Positions 34,214-44,724 are shown, counted from the stretch's first letter. The stretch is DNA of 64,000 bases from Bacteroidales bacterium (GCA_017464285.1 JAFUDT010000014.1:1-64000); one strand, 5' to 3'. Numbers and translations are program-made. The notes: generated from the letters alone by a model not told the origin.

Positions 34214-34358
34214 ATCAAATTGTTTTCACTCACTTATAAGACGCACAATCTGCCCTAATGTTAGTTTTTTGTATTTATTTATCAAATGGAAATTGGCGAA
34301 GGTCGCAGGATTCTTCCCATCTTTTTCGTACCTTGGCCTTCGAACTACACACAAGACT

Positions 34359-35690
34359 ATGACCACGTACCTGCTTATCGCATTAATCGTTATCGGACTG
34401 ACAATCATCATCTTACTACTAATCTCCTTCCGAAAAGGTCGGGGAATCGACCAGTTGCGCACACAACTCGACCGGCTCGAGCAGCTACAGAAAGACGACA
34501 GCCGCCGACAGGAAGAACTCTCGGCCCGCCAGGCCCAGGAGCAGCGGCAGGAAACTGCCCTTCAGGCCAAAGAGCAACGCGAAGAACTGAGTCGACAGGC
34601 CCGCATCCAGCGTGAGGAAACCGCCGCCCAAGCCAAAGAACAGAGAGAGGAAGCCGCCCGACAGGCCAAAGAGCAACGCGGCGAAATCCGGGAGCAGATT
34701 GCCGAAATCCGTTCAGCGCTGGACCAGTCGCTCAAGGGGCTGACCAACGTCACTGAGAAAAAACTGGAAGAGATGCGGGCCACCGTCGATGAAAAACTGC
34801 AAAAGACGCTCAACGAACGCATCGGCCAGTCGTTCAAGCTGGTCAGTGAACAACTCGAAAACGTGCAGAAAGGACTGGGAGAAATGCAGCATCTGGCCTC
34901 CGATGTGGGGGGGCTGAAAAAAGTGCTGAGCAATGTCAAGAACCGCGGCACCTTCGGCGAAGTACAACTGCAGAGCCTGCTCGAAGAGATGCTGGCCCCC
35001 GACCAGTACGAGGCCAACATCCGCACGGCCCACGTCGGCACCGAACGGGTGGAATTTGCCGTCAAGCTGCCCGGCAAGGACCAAGACCAGGGACCGGTCT
35101 ATCTGCCCATCGATTCCAAATTCCCGATGGATATCTACGAGCAGTACACGGCCGCCTTGGAAAAGGGGGATCCCGCCCAGGCTGATGAACGTGCACGCCA
35201 GTTAGAATCAACCCTCAAGAAAATGGCCCGGGATATCCGTGACAAGTATATCGATCCGCCCTACACCACCGACTTTGCCATCATGTTCGTGCCTTTTGAG
35301 AGCATCTACGCCGAGATTCTGCGTCGCCCCGGACTGAACCATGAACTGCAGGACACCTACCACGTCATGGTGACCGGTCCTACCACCTTGGGGGCCCTGC
35401 TTAACAGCCTGCAGATGGGCTTCCGTACCTTGGCCATCCAAAAGCGCAGCAGCGAAGTCTGGCAGACCCTGGGAGCTATTAAGACCGAATTTGCCAAGTT
35501 CAACGATTTGCTCGACAAGGCCCAGAAAGGGCTGCAGTCGGCAGACAAGGCCATCGAGCAGATGCGCGGCACACGCACCAGGGCCATCATCCGACGACTG
35601 CGCGATGTGGAGGCTCTGCCAGAAGCGGAAACCCGCATCCTGCTGCCTGATATCGGCCCTGACGATGTCGATGAAGAAGAATCGGAGTAA
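34359..35690 (+). CDS. rmuC: RmuC-family DNA recombination protein
   Basis: The start is ATG 34359 (MTTYLLIALIVIGLTIIILLLISFRKGRG, a single N-terminal membrane anchor), giving 443 residues. The open frame extends upstream to 34065, but that part overlaps the divergent DUF3108 gene. Residues about 35-110 are a charged coiled coil built from repeats of the type QAKEQREE. The RmuC domain follows (MQHLASDVGGLKKVLSNVKNRGTFGEVQLQSLLEEML; LPIDSKFPMDIYEQY; MFVPFESIYAEIL). Members limit DNA inversion and rearrangement and contain a nuclease-like core. It begins a three-gene operon with addA (11-base gap) and addB. Confidence 0.92.
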   Translation: MTTYLLIALIVIGLTIIILLLISFRKGRGIDQLRTQLDRLEQLQKDDSRRQEELSARQAQEQRQETALQAKEQREELSRQARIQREETAAQAKEQREEAARQAKEQRGEIREQIAEIRSALDQSLKGLTNVTEKKLEEMRATVDEKLQKTLNERIGQSFKLVSEQLENVQKGLGEMQHLASDVGGLKKVLSNVKNRGTFGEVQLQSLLEEMLAPDQYEANIRTAHVGTERVEFAVKLPGKDQDQGPVYLPIDSKFPMDIYEQYTAALEKGDPAQADERARQLESTLKKMARDIRDKYIDPPYTTDFAIMFVPFESIYAEILRRPGLNHELQDTYHVMVTGPTTLGALLNSLQMGFRTLAIQKRSSEVWQTLGAIKTEFAKFNDLLDKAQKGLQSADKAIEQMRGTRTRAIIRRLRDVEALPEAETRILLPDIGPDDVDEEESE

Positions 35691-35701
35691 GCCCTCGCAT
35701 C

Positions 35702-38700
35702 ATGTCAAAACTAATCGTTTACAAGGCTTCAGCAGGTTCGGGGAAAACCTGGCGTCTGGCGGTTGAATACATCAAACTGCTGCTCCATCGGCCCGATGCC
35801 TACCGGCATATACTGGCGGTAACATTTACCAACAAGGCCGCAGGCGAAATGAAGGATCGCGTACTCAACGACCTGTGGGCCCTGTCACAGGCCAGTGCCG
35901 ATGAAAAGACAGGACAACTGATGCAGGCTCTTTGCCGTGAAATGGGGCCCTCTTGGACATCGGACCGAATCAAGGAGCAGGCGGCACAGGCCCTGACACT
36001 GATCCTGCACGACTACAGCCATTTCCATATTGAAACCATCGACACCTTCTTCCAGACCATTTTGCGCAACCTGGCACGGGAACTGGGACTGGGCAGCAGC
36101 TTCAACATCGACCTGGACAATGAGGCTGTGCTGGAAAAGGCCGTGACCGATCTTTTTGAAAAGGCCTCGGAACATCCCGAGCTGCTTCAATGGATAGGCG
36201 ACTATATCGACGACCAGCTCAAGGAAGGGCGAAACCGCAATGTCCACAAGGCCTTGACGGGCTTTGGCGAAAATATATTCAAAGAAAGATTCCAGCAGTT
36301 TGAAGGGGCTCTGTCCGCCGCCCTGCAGGACAAGAATTTTCTCAATAACTACCGACATCAGCTGCAGAGCGTCAAGGCTGAAGCTGTCAAGGATATCAAC
36401 CAGGCCATGGAGCCGTTTTTCAACATTTACGACGAGAAAGGCTGGACTGAAGATAGTTTCTCCTATGGCAAAAGCGGAGTACTGGGCTATTTCTTCAACC
36501 TGAAAAACGGTAATTACGGTCCCGACATCGTCAAAGCCAGAGTGCAGGCCGCCATGGAAGATCCCGGGAAATGGAGCAAAGACGACAGAATACGCTCTTT
36601 GGCCGAAGAAAGGCTGATTCCTATCCTGAAGCAGTGCGAAAAAATCCGTTTACGCTGTTGGCCGGTCATCGTCTCGGTCGAACTGAGCCTGAACCACCTC
36701 TACCAGGTTGGGCTGCTTTCCGACATTGCCGCCTCGGCCAACCAGCTGAACCAGGAGGAGAACCGATTCCTGCTGAGCAATACAGCCCACCTGCTCGACG
36801 CTGTGGTGAGCGACAGCGATACCTCCTTCATTTTCGAGAAGATCGGGGCCGATCTCAACCATATCATGATTGATGAATTTCAAGATACCTCATTGTTGCA
36901 ATGGTCCAATTTCCGTCATCTGCTGGCGGAATGCCTGGCCAACGGATACGACAATCTCGTCGTGGGTGACGAGAAGCAGTCGATTTACCGTTTCCGCAAC
37001 GGCGACTGGCGTATCCTGGGCCATATCGACAGCCAGCTGCCCACCGCCGAGACAGAGATCCGGGACCTGACCCGCAATTTCCGCAGCGCCCGCTCGATTG
37101 TGGATTTCAACAACCGGCTCTTCCCTGCTCTGGTCGAAGTTCTCTGCCGGCACTATCAGGAAAAGATAGGAGACACACTATGTAATGATATTCGCCGCGC
37201 CTACGGCAATGTGGAGCAAAGCTGTGTCAAAAAAGACATCGAAGGACTGGCCCGAATTGAGTTCCTTGACAGAGACGAATATACGTCAAAGACCCTCGAC
37301 AGGCTGGTAGAAACCGTTGAGGAACTGCAAAAGAAAGGGGTCCGGCCCGAACAGATCACCATACTGGTACGGCGCAACCGGCAGATTCCTGTCATCGCCA
37401 GTCATTTCGCCAGCTACAAACAATCGGTCGGACGGCAGCCCGACAAAGAGGGTCTGTGTTACGAGATAGTATCGGACGATGCTTTTCTGCTGAAATCATC
37501 GGTCAGCGTCAGGATGGTGGTGGCGGCCTTGAGGTTTATCGCCAGTCCGGACAATCTCATTGCCCTGGAAGAAATCAAAAGTCACCTGGGAGCATTCTGT
37601 CCCGAGGATCTGGCCGGGCAGCTTTCCACCCTTTCCCAGCTGCCGCTGACCGATATCATCGACCGGCTCTATCAGTTGCTGCGGCTGTCCGATTTCCCCG
37701 GACAGGAAAGCTACCTGTTTTCCTTCCTTGACCAGATCAGCGACCTGATAGGCAAGAGAGCCTCCGGCATCACTGAAGTGCTGGACTATTGGAACGAGAT
37801 TCTCAGCGAAAAAACCATTCCCCTGGGAGCTCACATGCAGGGAATCCGCATCCTGTCCATACACAAGTCCAAAGGCCTGCAATACCACACGGTCATCGTG
37901 CCCTTTTGCGACTGGTCACTGCAAAAGGAGAGCAACAGAGCTCATACCCTATGGAGCCATACCGATACCGAGCCCTACGGTCAACTACCGCTCGTACCAG
38001 TCGATTTCAGCGAAAAAATGGCCGATTCGATATATCGGGCCGACTGGAGCGAAGAAGCCCAGCAACTGCTTATCGACAGTCTGAACATGCTTTATGTCGC
38101 CTTGACCAGGGCAGAAAAGAACCTCATTATCCTGAGCAGGCAGCACCATCCGGATACCAAGAAAAAAGACACCGTCCCAGGCCATATTTCCGAACTGTTG
38201 CACGAACAGCTGTCTCAATGGTCCGAATACGACGGCGACAAGGATTTCTGCTCACTGGGCAGGCTGGAGGCTGATGCCGTCGATACCGGAGTCCGCAAGG
38301 GACAGAATCTGCCTGTCCGCTATCAGAGTTTTACGCTCAAGACCAGATTTCGCCAGTCGAACCGTTCACGCGACTTTATCCGCGACAAGGATGCCCCTTT
38401 CACCACAGACTTTATCGAGCACGGCAAACTGATGCACTACATCTTCTCTCTGATCCGCCGGCGGGAGGACGCATCCAGAGCAGTCCGCCAAGCCGTCAGC
38501 GAAGGTCTGCTGGCACAGGAGAGCGAGCAGGAGACCTTGCAGGCTGTGGAAAAGGCGCTGTCACATCCTCAGGCAGCCCAATGGTACCAGGGGGATGAGC
38601 GGCTGTTCAACGAATGCAGTATTCTTTTCCGGGATCAAGACGGGCAGCTGCAGGAAAGAAGGCCCGACCGGGTTATCTGTCACGGCCGGGAAGTGCAGGT

Positions 38701-38863
38701 CATCGACTTCAAGTTCGGGCAGCCCCAGGCCAAGTACCGCCGCCAGGTGCAGGAATACATGCACCTGCTCCAGGAAATGGGATTCGGGCCAGTCAAGGGC
38801 TGGCTCTGGTATGTCGAAACAGAAAACATCGAACAGGTGACGGCAGGAGCCGATGCCCACTGA
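35702..38863 (+). CDS. addA: UvrD/Rep-type helicase-nuclease, AddA/RecB-like
   Basis: The product has 1053 residues. Walker A is YKASAGSGKT at the N-terminus (residues 7-16), with motif Ia ILAVTFTNKAAGEMKDR, Walker B HIMIDEFQDTS near residue 390, motif III LVVGDEKQSIYRFRNGD and motif VI LLIDSLNMLYVALTRAEKNLII. The C-terminal nuclease domain carries the PD-(D/E)XK pattern EVQVIDFKFGQP. Together with the next gene it forms an AddAB-type complex that resects double-strand breaks for RecA-dependent repair. Bacteroidota generally use AddAB rather than RecBCD. Confidence 0.9.
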   Translation: MSKLIVYKASAGSGKTWRLAVEYIKLLLHRPDAYRHILAVTFTNKAAGEMKDRVLNDLWALSQASADEKTGQLMQALCREMGPSWTSDRIKEQAAQALTLILHDYSHFHIETIDTFFQTILRNLARELGLGSSFNIDLDNEAVLEKAVTDLFEKASEHPELLQWIGDYIDDQLKEGRNRNVHKALTGFGENIFKERFQQFEGALSAALQDKNFLNNYRHQLQSVKAEAVKDINQAMEPFFNIYDEKGWTEDSFSYGKSGVLGYFFNLKNGNYGPDIVKARVQAAMEDPGKWSKDDRIRSLAEERLIPILKQCEKIRLRCWPVIVSVELSLNHLYQVGLLSDIAASANQLNQEENRFLLSNTAHLLDAVVSDSDTSFIFEKIGADLNHIMIDEFQDTSLLQWSNFRHLLAECLANGYDNLVVGDEKQSIYRFRNGDWRILGHIDSQLPTAETEIRDLTRNFRSARSIVDFNNRLFPALVEVLCRHYQEKIGDTLCNDIRRAYGNVEQSCVKKDIEGLARIEFLDRDEYTSKTLDRLVETVEELQKKGVRPEQITILVRRNRQIPVIASHFASYKQSVGRQPDKEGLCYEIVSDDAFLLKSSVSVRMVVAALRFIASPDNLIALEEIKSHLGAFCPEDLAGQLSTLSQLPLTDIIDRLYQLLRLSDFPGQESYLFSFLDQISDLIGKRASGITEVLDYWNEILSEKTIPLGAHMQGIRILSIHKSKGLQYHTVIVPFCDWSLQKESNRAHTLWSHTDTEPYGQLPLVPVDFSEKMADSIYRADWSEEAQQLLIDSLNMLYVALTRAEKNLIILSRQHHPDTKKKDTVPGHISELLHEQLSQWSEYDGDKDFCSLGRLEADAVDTGVRKGQNLPVRYQSFTLKTRFRQSNRSRDFIRDKDAPFTTDFIEHGKLMHYIFSLIRRREDASRAVRQAVSEGLLAQESEQETLQAVEKALSHPQAAQWYQGDERLFNECSILFRDQDGQLQERRPDRVICHGREVQVIDFKFGQPQAKYRRQVQEYMHLLQEMGFGPVKGWLWYVETENIEQVTAGADAH

Positions 38864-38874
38864 GACCCACAGCC

Positions 38875-41800
38875 ATGAAATCATTTCTTTACAGAACCGC
38901 CGAAGACCTCTACCGCAAGCACGGGCATCATCTGAACGAACAGACCGTGGTGTTTCCCAACCAGCGTGCCCGCATCTTTTTCGTCGAATATCTCTGTCAG
39001 ATTGCCGGACGCCCCGTCTGGGCACCCCGTTTTATCAGCATCGGCGAACTGTTTGCCCAATGTCTCGGCGGACTGGAACCAGCCAGCGGATGGACCGTGG
39101 CAGACCCTCTGCTGCTTAACGGCCTGCTCTTTCAGACATATCGGAGCATCATGGATGAACGGGAGGAAAGTTTCGATGAATTCTACGGCTGGGGAAATAC
39201 GCTGCTGAACGATTTTGACAACATCGACAAGAACTGTGCCGACGCCCGTCAGATTTTCCGCAACATCAGCGAACAAGGTCGATACAGTGACCGCTTCGAG
39301 CATCTCGACGACACCCAAAAGGCAGTGCTCGAACGGTTCTTCGGACATTTCGAGACAGGAGATACCCAGCTCAAGCGGCGTTTTGTACGACTATGGAACA
39401 AGATGTACGACATCTATACTGCCCTGCGCCGTGAACTGGCAGAGCGGGGACAGGTCTATCAGGGTATGCTCAACCGCTATGTCGTCGAACATTTTGAAGA
39501 GATTTCCCCGGAAATTTTCAGTGACCAAAGCTATGTCTTTGTCGGATTCAATGCTCTGAACCGTTGTGAAAGCCGGCTTTTCGAGCAGTTGCAAAAAAAC
39601 GGCAAGGCCTGTTTCTACTGGGACTACGACCACTACTATCTGGATCAGCCCTCGCACGAAGCAGGTCGTTTCTTGCGCGAGAACCTGAAAAAGTTTCCCA
39701 ACCAGCTCGAAGACATATCCTTCGACGCTTTTCGCAGCATTCCCAAAAGAGTGCATTTCATCGCCTCTCCCACCGAAAGCGCCCAGGCTCATTATGCCGG
39801 CCAATGGCTTGGCGAGACAGCCGGGAGCAGCCTTTTCCAGCCCTCCGAAACGGCCGTGGTTCTTTGCCGTGAAGACTTGCTCCTGCCCCTGCTACACTGC
39901 ATTCCGGACAGCATTCCGGAGCTGAATGTGACCATGGGCTATCCCATGAGCCAGACTCCGGTCTATAATCTGCTGCGAGAGCTGCTGCTACTGCATTGCG
40001 ACGGATTTCACGGCGACCAGTACCGAACCAAGTTTTCCCTGCCTGTGCTGCAGAATCCGCTCATCCAAAGCATCAGCGGGCAGGCGCCGGCCACTGCCCG
40101 AATGCTCACCCAGGGCAACTTTTTCAGCGCCTCTGTCGAAGAACTCAGCCAGGATGAAGTATTGAGCCGCATTTTCCGCCCTGTGGAAGGGCCCGTCAGT
40201 TTGGGCGACATGATGACAGAGCTGCTGCGGGAATTGGCCGACCAAGCCCGCGAAGAGGATCAGTCTCTACCGCTCTATCAGGAAAGCCTGTTCCGGGCTT
40301 ATACCACCTTACAACATCTGAACGACCTGCTGAAAGCCGAACTGTTTCAGGTGACTCTCGGCACCTATCGGAAACTGGCGCTCAAGGTACTCAACCTGAC
40401 CATTCCCTTTTCAGGAGAGCCCTTGCGGGGAGCACAAATCATGGGTATACTGGAGACCCGCAACCTGGACTTCCGCAATGTGCTGATGCTGTCGGTCAAC
40501 GAGGGTATGCTGCCGCAAAAAGCCATGGACAGTTCCTTCATTCCCTATAACTTACGCAGGGCCTTTGGCCTGACCGGTCCGGAACACCAAGATGCCATTT
40601 CGGCCTACTATTTTTTCCGTTTCCTGCAACGGGCTGAGAATATCACGCTGGTCTACAACACATCGACCGAAGGAATGAACCGGGGAGAAATGAGCCGGTT
40701 CATGCTACAGCTGATGATGGAATCGGGCCTTCAGATCTCACAGTCCGCCCTCAGTGCCGAAATCCTTCAACCGGCAGGACCCCGAACAGAAATTGCCAAA
40801 AATCCCGACCAGCCAGTGCCCGACTGGCTCAGTCCGTCGGCCATCAACACCTTTCTGGACTGTGGGTTGCAGTATTACTATAAATACGTAGTCAAGCTGA
40901 AACCCGAAGAAGACATCAGCGAGGATGTGGCCGGAGCCCGCTTCGGCCAGATTTTTCACCATACTGCCCAATATCTCTACACTTGGCTGATGCTCAAAAA
41001 AAATGGCTGCGACCACCATCACGAGGCTGTCTGCGACTATCTCCGGGGCAAGAAGGCCCAAGGTAGGGAGGGCCAGGCGGCCTGGCAAACAGCTGTCCAT
41101 GTCACGGCCCAGGACATCCATGGCATCGAGCAGGCCAAGTCCGGCAGCCAGTCGCTCATCGAGGCCGTACTGCTGTATTATTTCCAGATCGAAGTATTCC
41201 ATACGGTCGACAAAAACGACAAGCCCCTGCGCCGACTCCGGCCCTACGAAGAGTTCAACGGCGAACAGATGATCCAGTTCAAACTACTGGTCAAATTTGT
41301 AAAAGCCTTGCTCAAAAACGACAGTGAGTATGCTCCCTTCGACATCATTGACCTGGAGATGTGGGTCGATGCTCCCCGACTGTTTGAAGCCATCGATGAC
41401 CAAGGACAGGCAAACGGCCGTTTCCGCACGGGCGGCATCATTGACCGCATCGACCTCAAGGGGAATGAAATCCGTATCATCGACTACAAGACCGGCGGCA
41501 AACCCGATGTCTGTTCCCTGTCAAGTCTGTTCCAAAATAAGGAGAAAAGGCAGAAATACGTCCTGCAGATCTTTCTTTACAGCAGCCTGTTGAGCATGCC
41601 GGAAACCCGACTGCCGGACAACCTCCGGCGGGCAATTGACCAGGGAGGCGTGCTGCACCCGGTCATTATCTATCTGCATCAACTCACCGGCAGCGGAAAA
41701 CTGGAGGAGATCAGAATCCTACCCGAGGGTGACAAAAGAAAGAGTGCTGCGGTAGCTGTTCTCGACTATCAGCCCTACGACGAGGATTTCCGCAGGGAGC

Positions 41801-41907
41801 TGAGCCGGGCTATGTATTCCCTGTACGACCTCTCGGATCCATTCCGTGCCACCGAAATTGACAACAACTGCGAATACTGCGATTTCAAGGAAATCTGTCA
41901 GCGATAA
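38875..41907 (+). CDS. addB: AddB-like PD-(D/E)XK nuclease, partner of AddA
   Basis: ATG 38875 (MKSFLYRTAEDLYRKHG) is the start, 11 bases after addA. An upstream in-frame ATG at 38614 lies inside addA and is rejected. The product has 1010 residues. The C-terminal nuclease motif is IRIIDYKTGGKPD (around residue 868). Cysteines in FLDCGLQYYYKY and NNCEYCDFKEIC give the four-Cys iron-sulfur staple typical of AddB nuclease domains. The N-terminal helicase-like part shows no intact Walker A (VVFPNQRARIFF in its place), so this subunit probably does not hydrolyse ATP. Confidence 0.88.
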   Translation: MKSFLYRTAEDLYRKHGHHLNEQTVVFPNQRARIFFVEYLCQIAGRPVWAPRFISIGELFAQCLGGLEPASGWTVADPLLLNGLLFQTYRSIMDEREESFDEFYGWGNTLLNDFDNIDKNCADARQIFRNISEQGRYSDRFEHLDDTQKAVLERFFGHFETGDTQLKRRFVRLWNKMYDIYTALRRELAERGQVYQGMLNRYVVEHFEEISPEIFSDQSYVFVGFNALNRCESRLFEQLQKNGKACFYWDYDHYYLDQPSHEAGRFLRENLKKFPNQLEDISFDAFRSIPKRVHFIASPTESAQAHYAGQWLGETAGSSLFQPSETAVVLCREDLLLPLLHCIPDSIPELNVTMGYPMSQTPVYNLLRELLLLHCDGFHGDQYRTKFSLPVLQNPLIQSISGQAPATARMLTQGNFFSASVEELSQDEVLSRIFRPVEGPVSLGDMMTELLRELADQAREEDQSLPLYQESLFRAYTTLQHLNDLLKAELFQVTLGTYRKLALKVLNLTIPFSGEPLRGAQIMGILETRNLDFRNVLMLSVNEGMLPQKAMDSSFIPYNLRRAFGLTGPEHQDAISAYYFFRFLQRAENITLVYNTSTEGMNRGEMSRFMLQLMMESGLQISQSALSAEILQPAGPRTEIAKNPDQPVPDWLSPSAINTFLDCGLQYYYKYVVKLKPEEDISEDVAGARFGQIFHHTAQYLYTWLMLKKNGCDHHHEAVCDYLRGKKAQGREGQAAWQTAVHVTAQDIHGIEQAKSGSQSLIEAVLLYYFQIEVFHTVDKNDKPLRRLRPYEEFNGEQMIQFKLLVKFVKALLKNDSEYAPFDIIDLEMWVDAPRLFEAIDDQGQANGRFRTGGIIDRIDLKGNEIRIIDYKTGGKPDVCSLSSLFQNKEKRQKYVLQIFLYSSLLSMPETRLPDNLRRAIDQGGVLHPVIIYLHQLTGSGKLEEIRILPEGDKRKSAAVAVLDYQPYDEDFRRELSRAMYSLYDLSDPFRATEIDNNCEYCDFKEICQR

Positions 41908-41931
41908 TCTGCCCTCCAGGGGCCCAAAGTG

Positions 41932-42204
41932 TTATTGCTGTCGGTGATGACAAAGCCCCTGCAAAGTACAACTCCGACACATCTCGCTGTCGGAGACAGT
42001 CGGAGAAGGACAGGATTTTCCCCGGCAAGAGGGACAGGCCGATTTATCCTGTCGCATGTCGGTCGCCGTTTTCCGTCGACCGGCTGCGGTGCTGCCACAG
42101 CCGCAGGAGCACTGCGGCTTCCTACGGCCGATACCGAAAAGGAAACGTATTGAAACCACCACGGCGGCAGCGACAATAGCATAGGTAATCACTTCCTGAA
42201 TCAT
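41932..42204 (-). CDS. FeoB-associated Cys-rich membrane protein
   Basis: The 90-residue protein has one N-terminal membrane helix (VITYAIVAAAVVVSIRFLFGI). A cytoplasmic tail follows with ten cysteines in pairs (CSCGC, CPSCRGKSC, CRSCTLQGLC). This is the layout of the FeoB-associated Cys-rich proteins found beside feoB; they may handle iron or stabilise the transporter, but their role is unproven. It lies 27 bases downstream of feoAB on the same strand. The Cys content is higher than in many short family members. Confidence 0.78.
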   Translation of the reverse strand: MIQEVITYAIVAAAVVVSIRFLFGIGRRKPQCSCGCGSTAAGRRKTATDMRQDKSACPSCRGKSCPSPTVSDSEMCRSCTLQGLCHHRQQ

Positions 42205-42231
42205 ACCCGTACCCTTTTTTGCCTCAGTCCC

Positions 42232-44598
42232 TTACAACAACAGTCCTCCAACCTGATAGACCAGGAAACTGGCCAGCCAGGCTACTCCAATCTGGTAGAG
42301 CACGGCTATCCAGGCCCAGCGGCGTCCTGCTTCCTTGGATATCGCCGTGATGGTGGCTATACAAGGACAATACAACAGGATGAAAATCATGAAGGCGTAG
42401 GCCACCAGGGGAGTGAATACCGGACTTCCATCTTCGTAATACTGGTTTTGAAGACTGGCCTGCAGTGAAGAGGATGTCTCATCCACGTCACCGTCGCCCT
42501 GATATAGGATGCCCATGGTAGAGACAACAATCTCCTTGGCCGAAAGACCGGTCAGCAGACTGGCACCCATTTTCCAGTCGAAACCGAGAGGCTTGACGGC
42601 AGGCTCGATAAGTTGTCCCAGCCGGCCGATGTATGACTGTTCCATCTGTACCATGCTGTCCTCTCCCTCACGGTGTGGGAAATAGCTCAATGCCCATATA
42701 ATGATGGAAGCAAACAGGATGACCGTGCCCATTTTCTTGAGATACTGCACCGATTTGTCCCACATGTGAATGAGTGTATTACGCATGGTCGGCAGGCGAT
42801 AGGGAGGCAATTCCATGACGAAATGGTCATTCTCATCCTTGAAGGCCAGTTTTTTAAACAACAGGGCCGTTATAATGGCTATTAGAATGCCGACAAGGTA
42901 GATACTGAGCAGCACCAGCCCCTGATTCCTGCTGAAAAACGCACCGACCAGCAACAGGTAGACCGGCAGACGGGCCGAGCAAGAGAAAAAGGGAACTGTC
43001 AGAATTGTCAGGATACGGTCCTTGCGATTTTCAAGTGTACGGGTGGCCATGATGGCGGGCACACTGCAACCGAAGCCTATCAGGTAGGGGATGAATGATT
43101 TTCCGTGAAGACCGATCTTGTGCATCAGTTTGTCCATGATAAAGGCGGCCCGGGCCATGTAGCCGCTGTCCTCCAGAATAGAGATGAAGAGGAACAGTAT
43201 CAGGATATTGGGTAGGAAAACCAGCACGCCGCCGACACCGGCGATAATACCGTCAGTGAGAAGATCGTTGAGCATGCCGGCCGGCAAAAGCCGTCCGACA
43301 AATTCTCCCAGCCAGGCGATTCCCTCCTCCAGCCAGTCTTGCGGATAGGCTCCCAGAGTGAAAGTCGTCTGAAACATGATCCACATGAACAGGATCAGTA
43401 TCGGGAAACCCATCCAGCGGTTGGTCAGCACCGTGTCCAGCGCGTATTGCATATGGCGTTTGTCCTCCTTACTGTGGGTAAGGGTTTCGCTGAGTGCTCC
43501 ACGGATAAAACCGTATTTGAGGTCGGAAATGACAGCCGATATATCATCGTGGTAGATTTTCTCCAAATGCTCGCGGCATTTGTCGGCCGTCTGCCGTATC
43601 TCCGGGTAATTGGGCAGGGAGGAAAGCTCGCGGTGGATGACACTGTCGTTTTCGATTAACTTGAGAGCTACGTAACGGCCGTGATAGCGGTCACGGATAC
43701 TCTGATTGGCCAAGGCAAGAGCCTTGACCTGGGCAATGGCCTGCTCGGTGTCATCTCCGTAATTGATGTGAATATGCTTGCTCTGTGTACCGTTACGATA
43801 GAGAGTTATGATGGCATCCAGCACATCCTCCAGGCCTTTTCCGGTCTTGGAGACTGTCGGGATAATGGAGAATCCGAGCATTTGCGAAAGACTGTCAATA
43901 TCGAGTTTGTCTCCGGAAGCCTCCAGTTCGTCATACATATTCAGAGCCATCACCATCGGCAGATTCAGGTCGATTAACTGGGTGGTCAGGAAAAGGTTGC
44001 GCTCCAGATTGCCGGCATCCACAATATTGAGCACCAGATCGGGATGATGTTCGATAAGGAAGTCCCTGACATAGAGTTCCTCAGGGCTGTACTCCGTCAG
44101 AGAATAGGTTCCGGGCAGATCGACCAGATAGATGGTATAGCCTTTATGATGGAAAATGCCGGTCTTGGCATCGACCGTAACACCGCTGTAGTTGCCTACC
44201 TTCTCCCTCATGCCCGTCGCATGGTTGAAGAAAGAGGTCTTGCCACAGTTGGGATTGCCCACCAGCGCCACCGTTATCTTCTTGTCCAGCTCGAGGACCT
44301 CGGCCTGGACATGTTCCTCAATCGTGCCGTGAAACTGATAATCGGGATGGGCATTCCGGTCAAGCGGCACTACTTCGATGTTGGCAGCTTCACTGCGCCG
44401 CAGAGAAATGTGGCTACCCATAATCCGGTATTCAATGGGATCCATCAATGGGGCGTTCTTCAGGACATCAACCTCTTTTCCTTTGACAAATCCCATTTCC
44501 TGAATACGGTGGCGAAAACCTCCATGTCCGTGGACCCGGGCTATGACACAGCGGCTGCCGGCCGGCATCTGCGCCAATGTTATATCTGCAGTTTTCAT
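42232..44598 (-). CDS. feoAB: Fused FeoA-FeoB ferrous iron transporter
   Basis: The 788-residue product imports Fe(II) across the inner membrane. Residues 1-78 are an SH3-like FeoA domain (MPAGSRCVIARVHGHGGFRHRIQEMGFVKG). The FeoB G-domain has G1 GNPNCGKTS at 114-122, VDLPGTYSLT as G3, and ALNMYDE as G4. The membrane part has eight or so helices, including two Gate motifs (IGFGCSVPAIMATRTL; FILLYCPCIATITAI). FeoA-FeoB fusion is usual in Bacteroidales. A strong promoter lies upstream, divergent from a hemerythrin gene. Confidence 0.95.
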   Translation of the reverse strand: MKTADITLAQMPAGSRCVIARVHGHGGFRHRIQEMGFVKGKEVDVLKNAPLMDPIEYRIMGSHISLRRSEAANIEVVPLDRNAHPDYQFHGTIEEHVQAEVLELDKKITVALVGNPNCGKTSFFNHATGMREKVGNYSGVTVDAKTGIFHHKGYTIYLVDLPGTYSLTEYSPEELYVRDFLIEHHPDLVLNIVDAGNLERNLFLTTQLIDLNLPMVMALNMYDELEASGDKLDIDSLSQMLGFSIIPTVSKTGKGLEDVLDAIITLYRNGTQSKHIHINYGDDTEQAIAQVKALALANQSIRDRYHGRYVALKLIENDSVIHRELSSLPNYPEIRQTADKCREHLEKIYHDDISAVISDLKYGFIRGALSETLTHSKEDKRHMQYALDTVLTNRWMGFPILILFMWIMFQTTFTLGAYPQDWLEEGIAWLGEFVGRLLPAGMLNDLLTDGIIAGVGGVLVFLPNILILFLFISILEDSGYMARAAFIMDKLMHKIGLHGKSFIPYLIGFGCSVPAIMATRTLENRKDRILTILTVPFFSCSARLPVYLLLVGAFFSRNQGLVLLSIYLVGILIAIITALLFKKLAFKDENDHFVMELPPYRLPTMRNTLIHMWDKSVQYLKKMGTVILFASIIIWALSYFPHREGEDSMVQMEQSYIGRLGQLIEPAVKPLGFDWKMGASLLTGLSAKEIVVSTMGILYQGDGDVDETSSSLQASLQNQYYEDGSPVFTPLVAYAFMIFILLYCPCIATITAISKEAGRRWAWIAVLYQIGVAWLASFLVYQVGGLLL

Positions 44599-44625
44599 AA
44601 AAAACGACCTTTCTCAATAGTATGG

Positions 44626-44657
44626 CAAAGATAACGCTCCGGAGCCCGATGCGACAA
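44626..44657 (-). promoter_or_regulatory. Predicted promoter of feoAB
   Basis: On the minus strand TTG (44655-44657) is followed after 21 bases by TATCTTTG (44626-44633), an exact TAnnTTTG -7 box, about 27 bases before ATG 44598. Confidence 0.65.
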
Positions 44658-44696
44658 TCATCATTTTTGGGGATTTCATGTTTAAAAAAAAACGCG

Positions 44697-44704
44697 TATT
44701 TTCG
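44697..44704 (+). promoter_or_regulatory. Predicted -7 box of the hemerythrin-regulator operon
   Basis: TATTTTCG matches the TAnnTTCG variant and ends 20 bases before ATG 44725. It is divergent from the feoAB promoter, so the 126-base region may be co-regulated. Confidence 0.5.
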
Positions 44705-44724
44705 CTCGAAAATACAATGATGAG

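Noticed and set aside
34065..34358. N-terminal extension of the rmuC frame
   Set aside because: It overlaps the divergent DUF3108 gene; the membrane anchor at 34359 is the expected N-terminus.
34500..34690. Repeated 15-20 base units inside rmuC
   Set aside because: They encode the coiled-coil heptad-like repeats (QAKEQREE) of the protein; no CRISPR-like spacing or mobile element.
38614..38874. N-terminal extension of the addB frame
   Set aside because: It lies wholly within addA in another frame; MKSFLYRTAEDLYRKHG at 38875 is a normal start.
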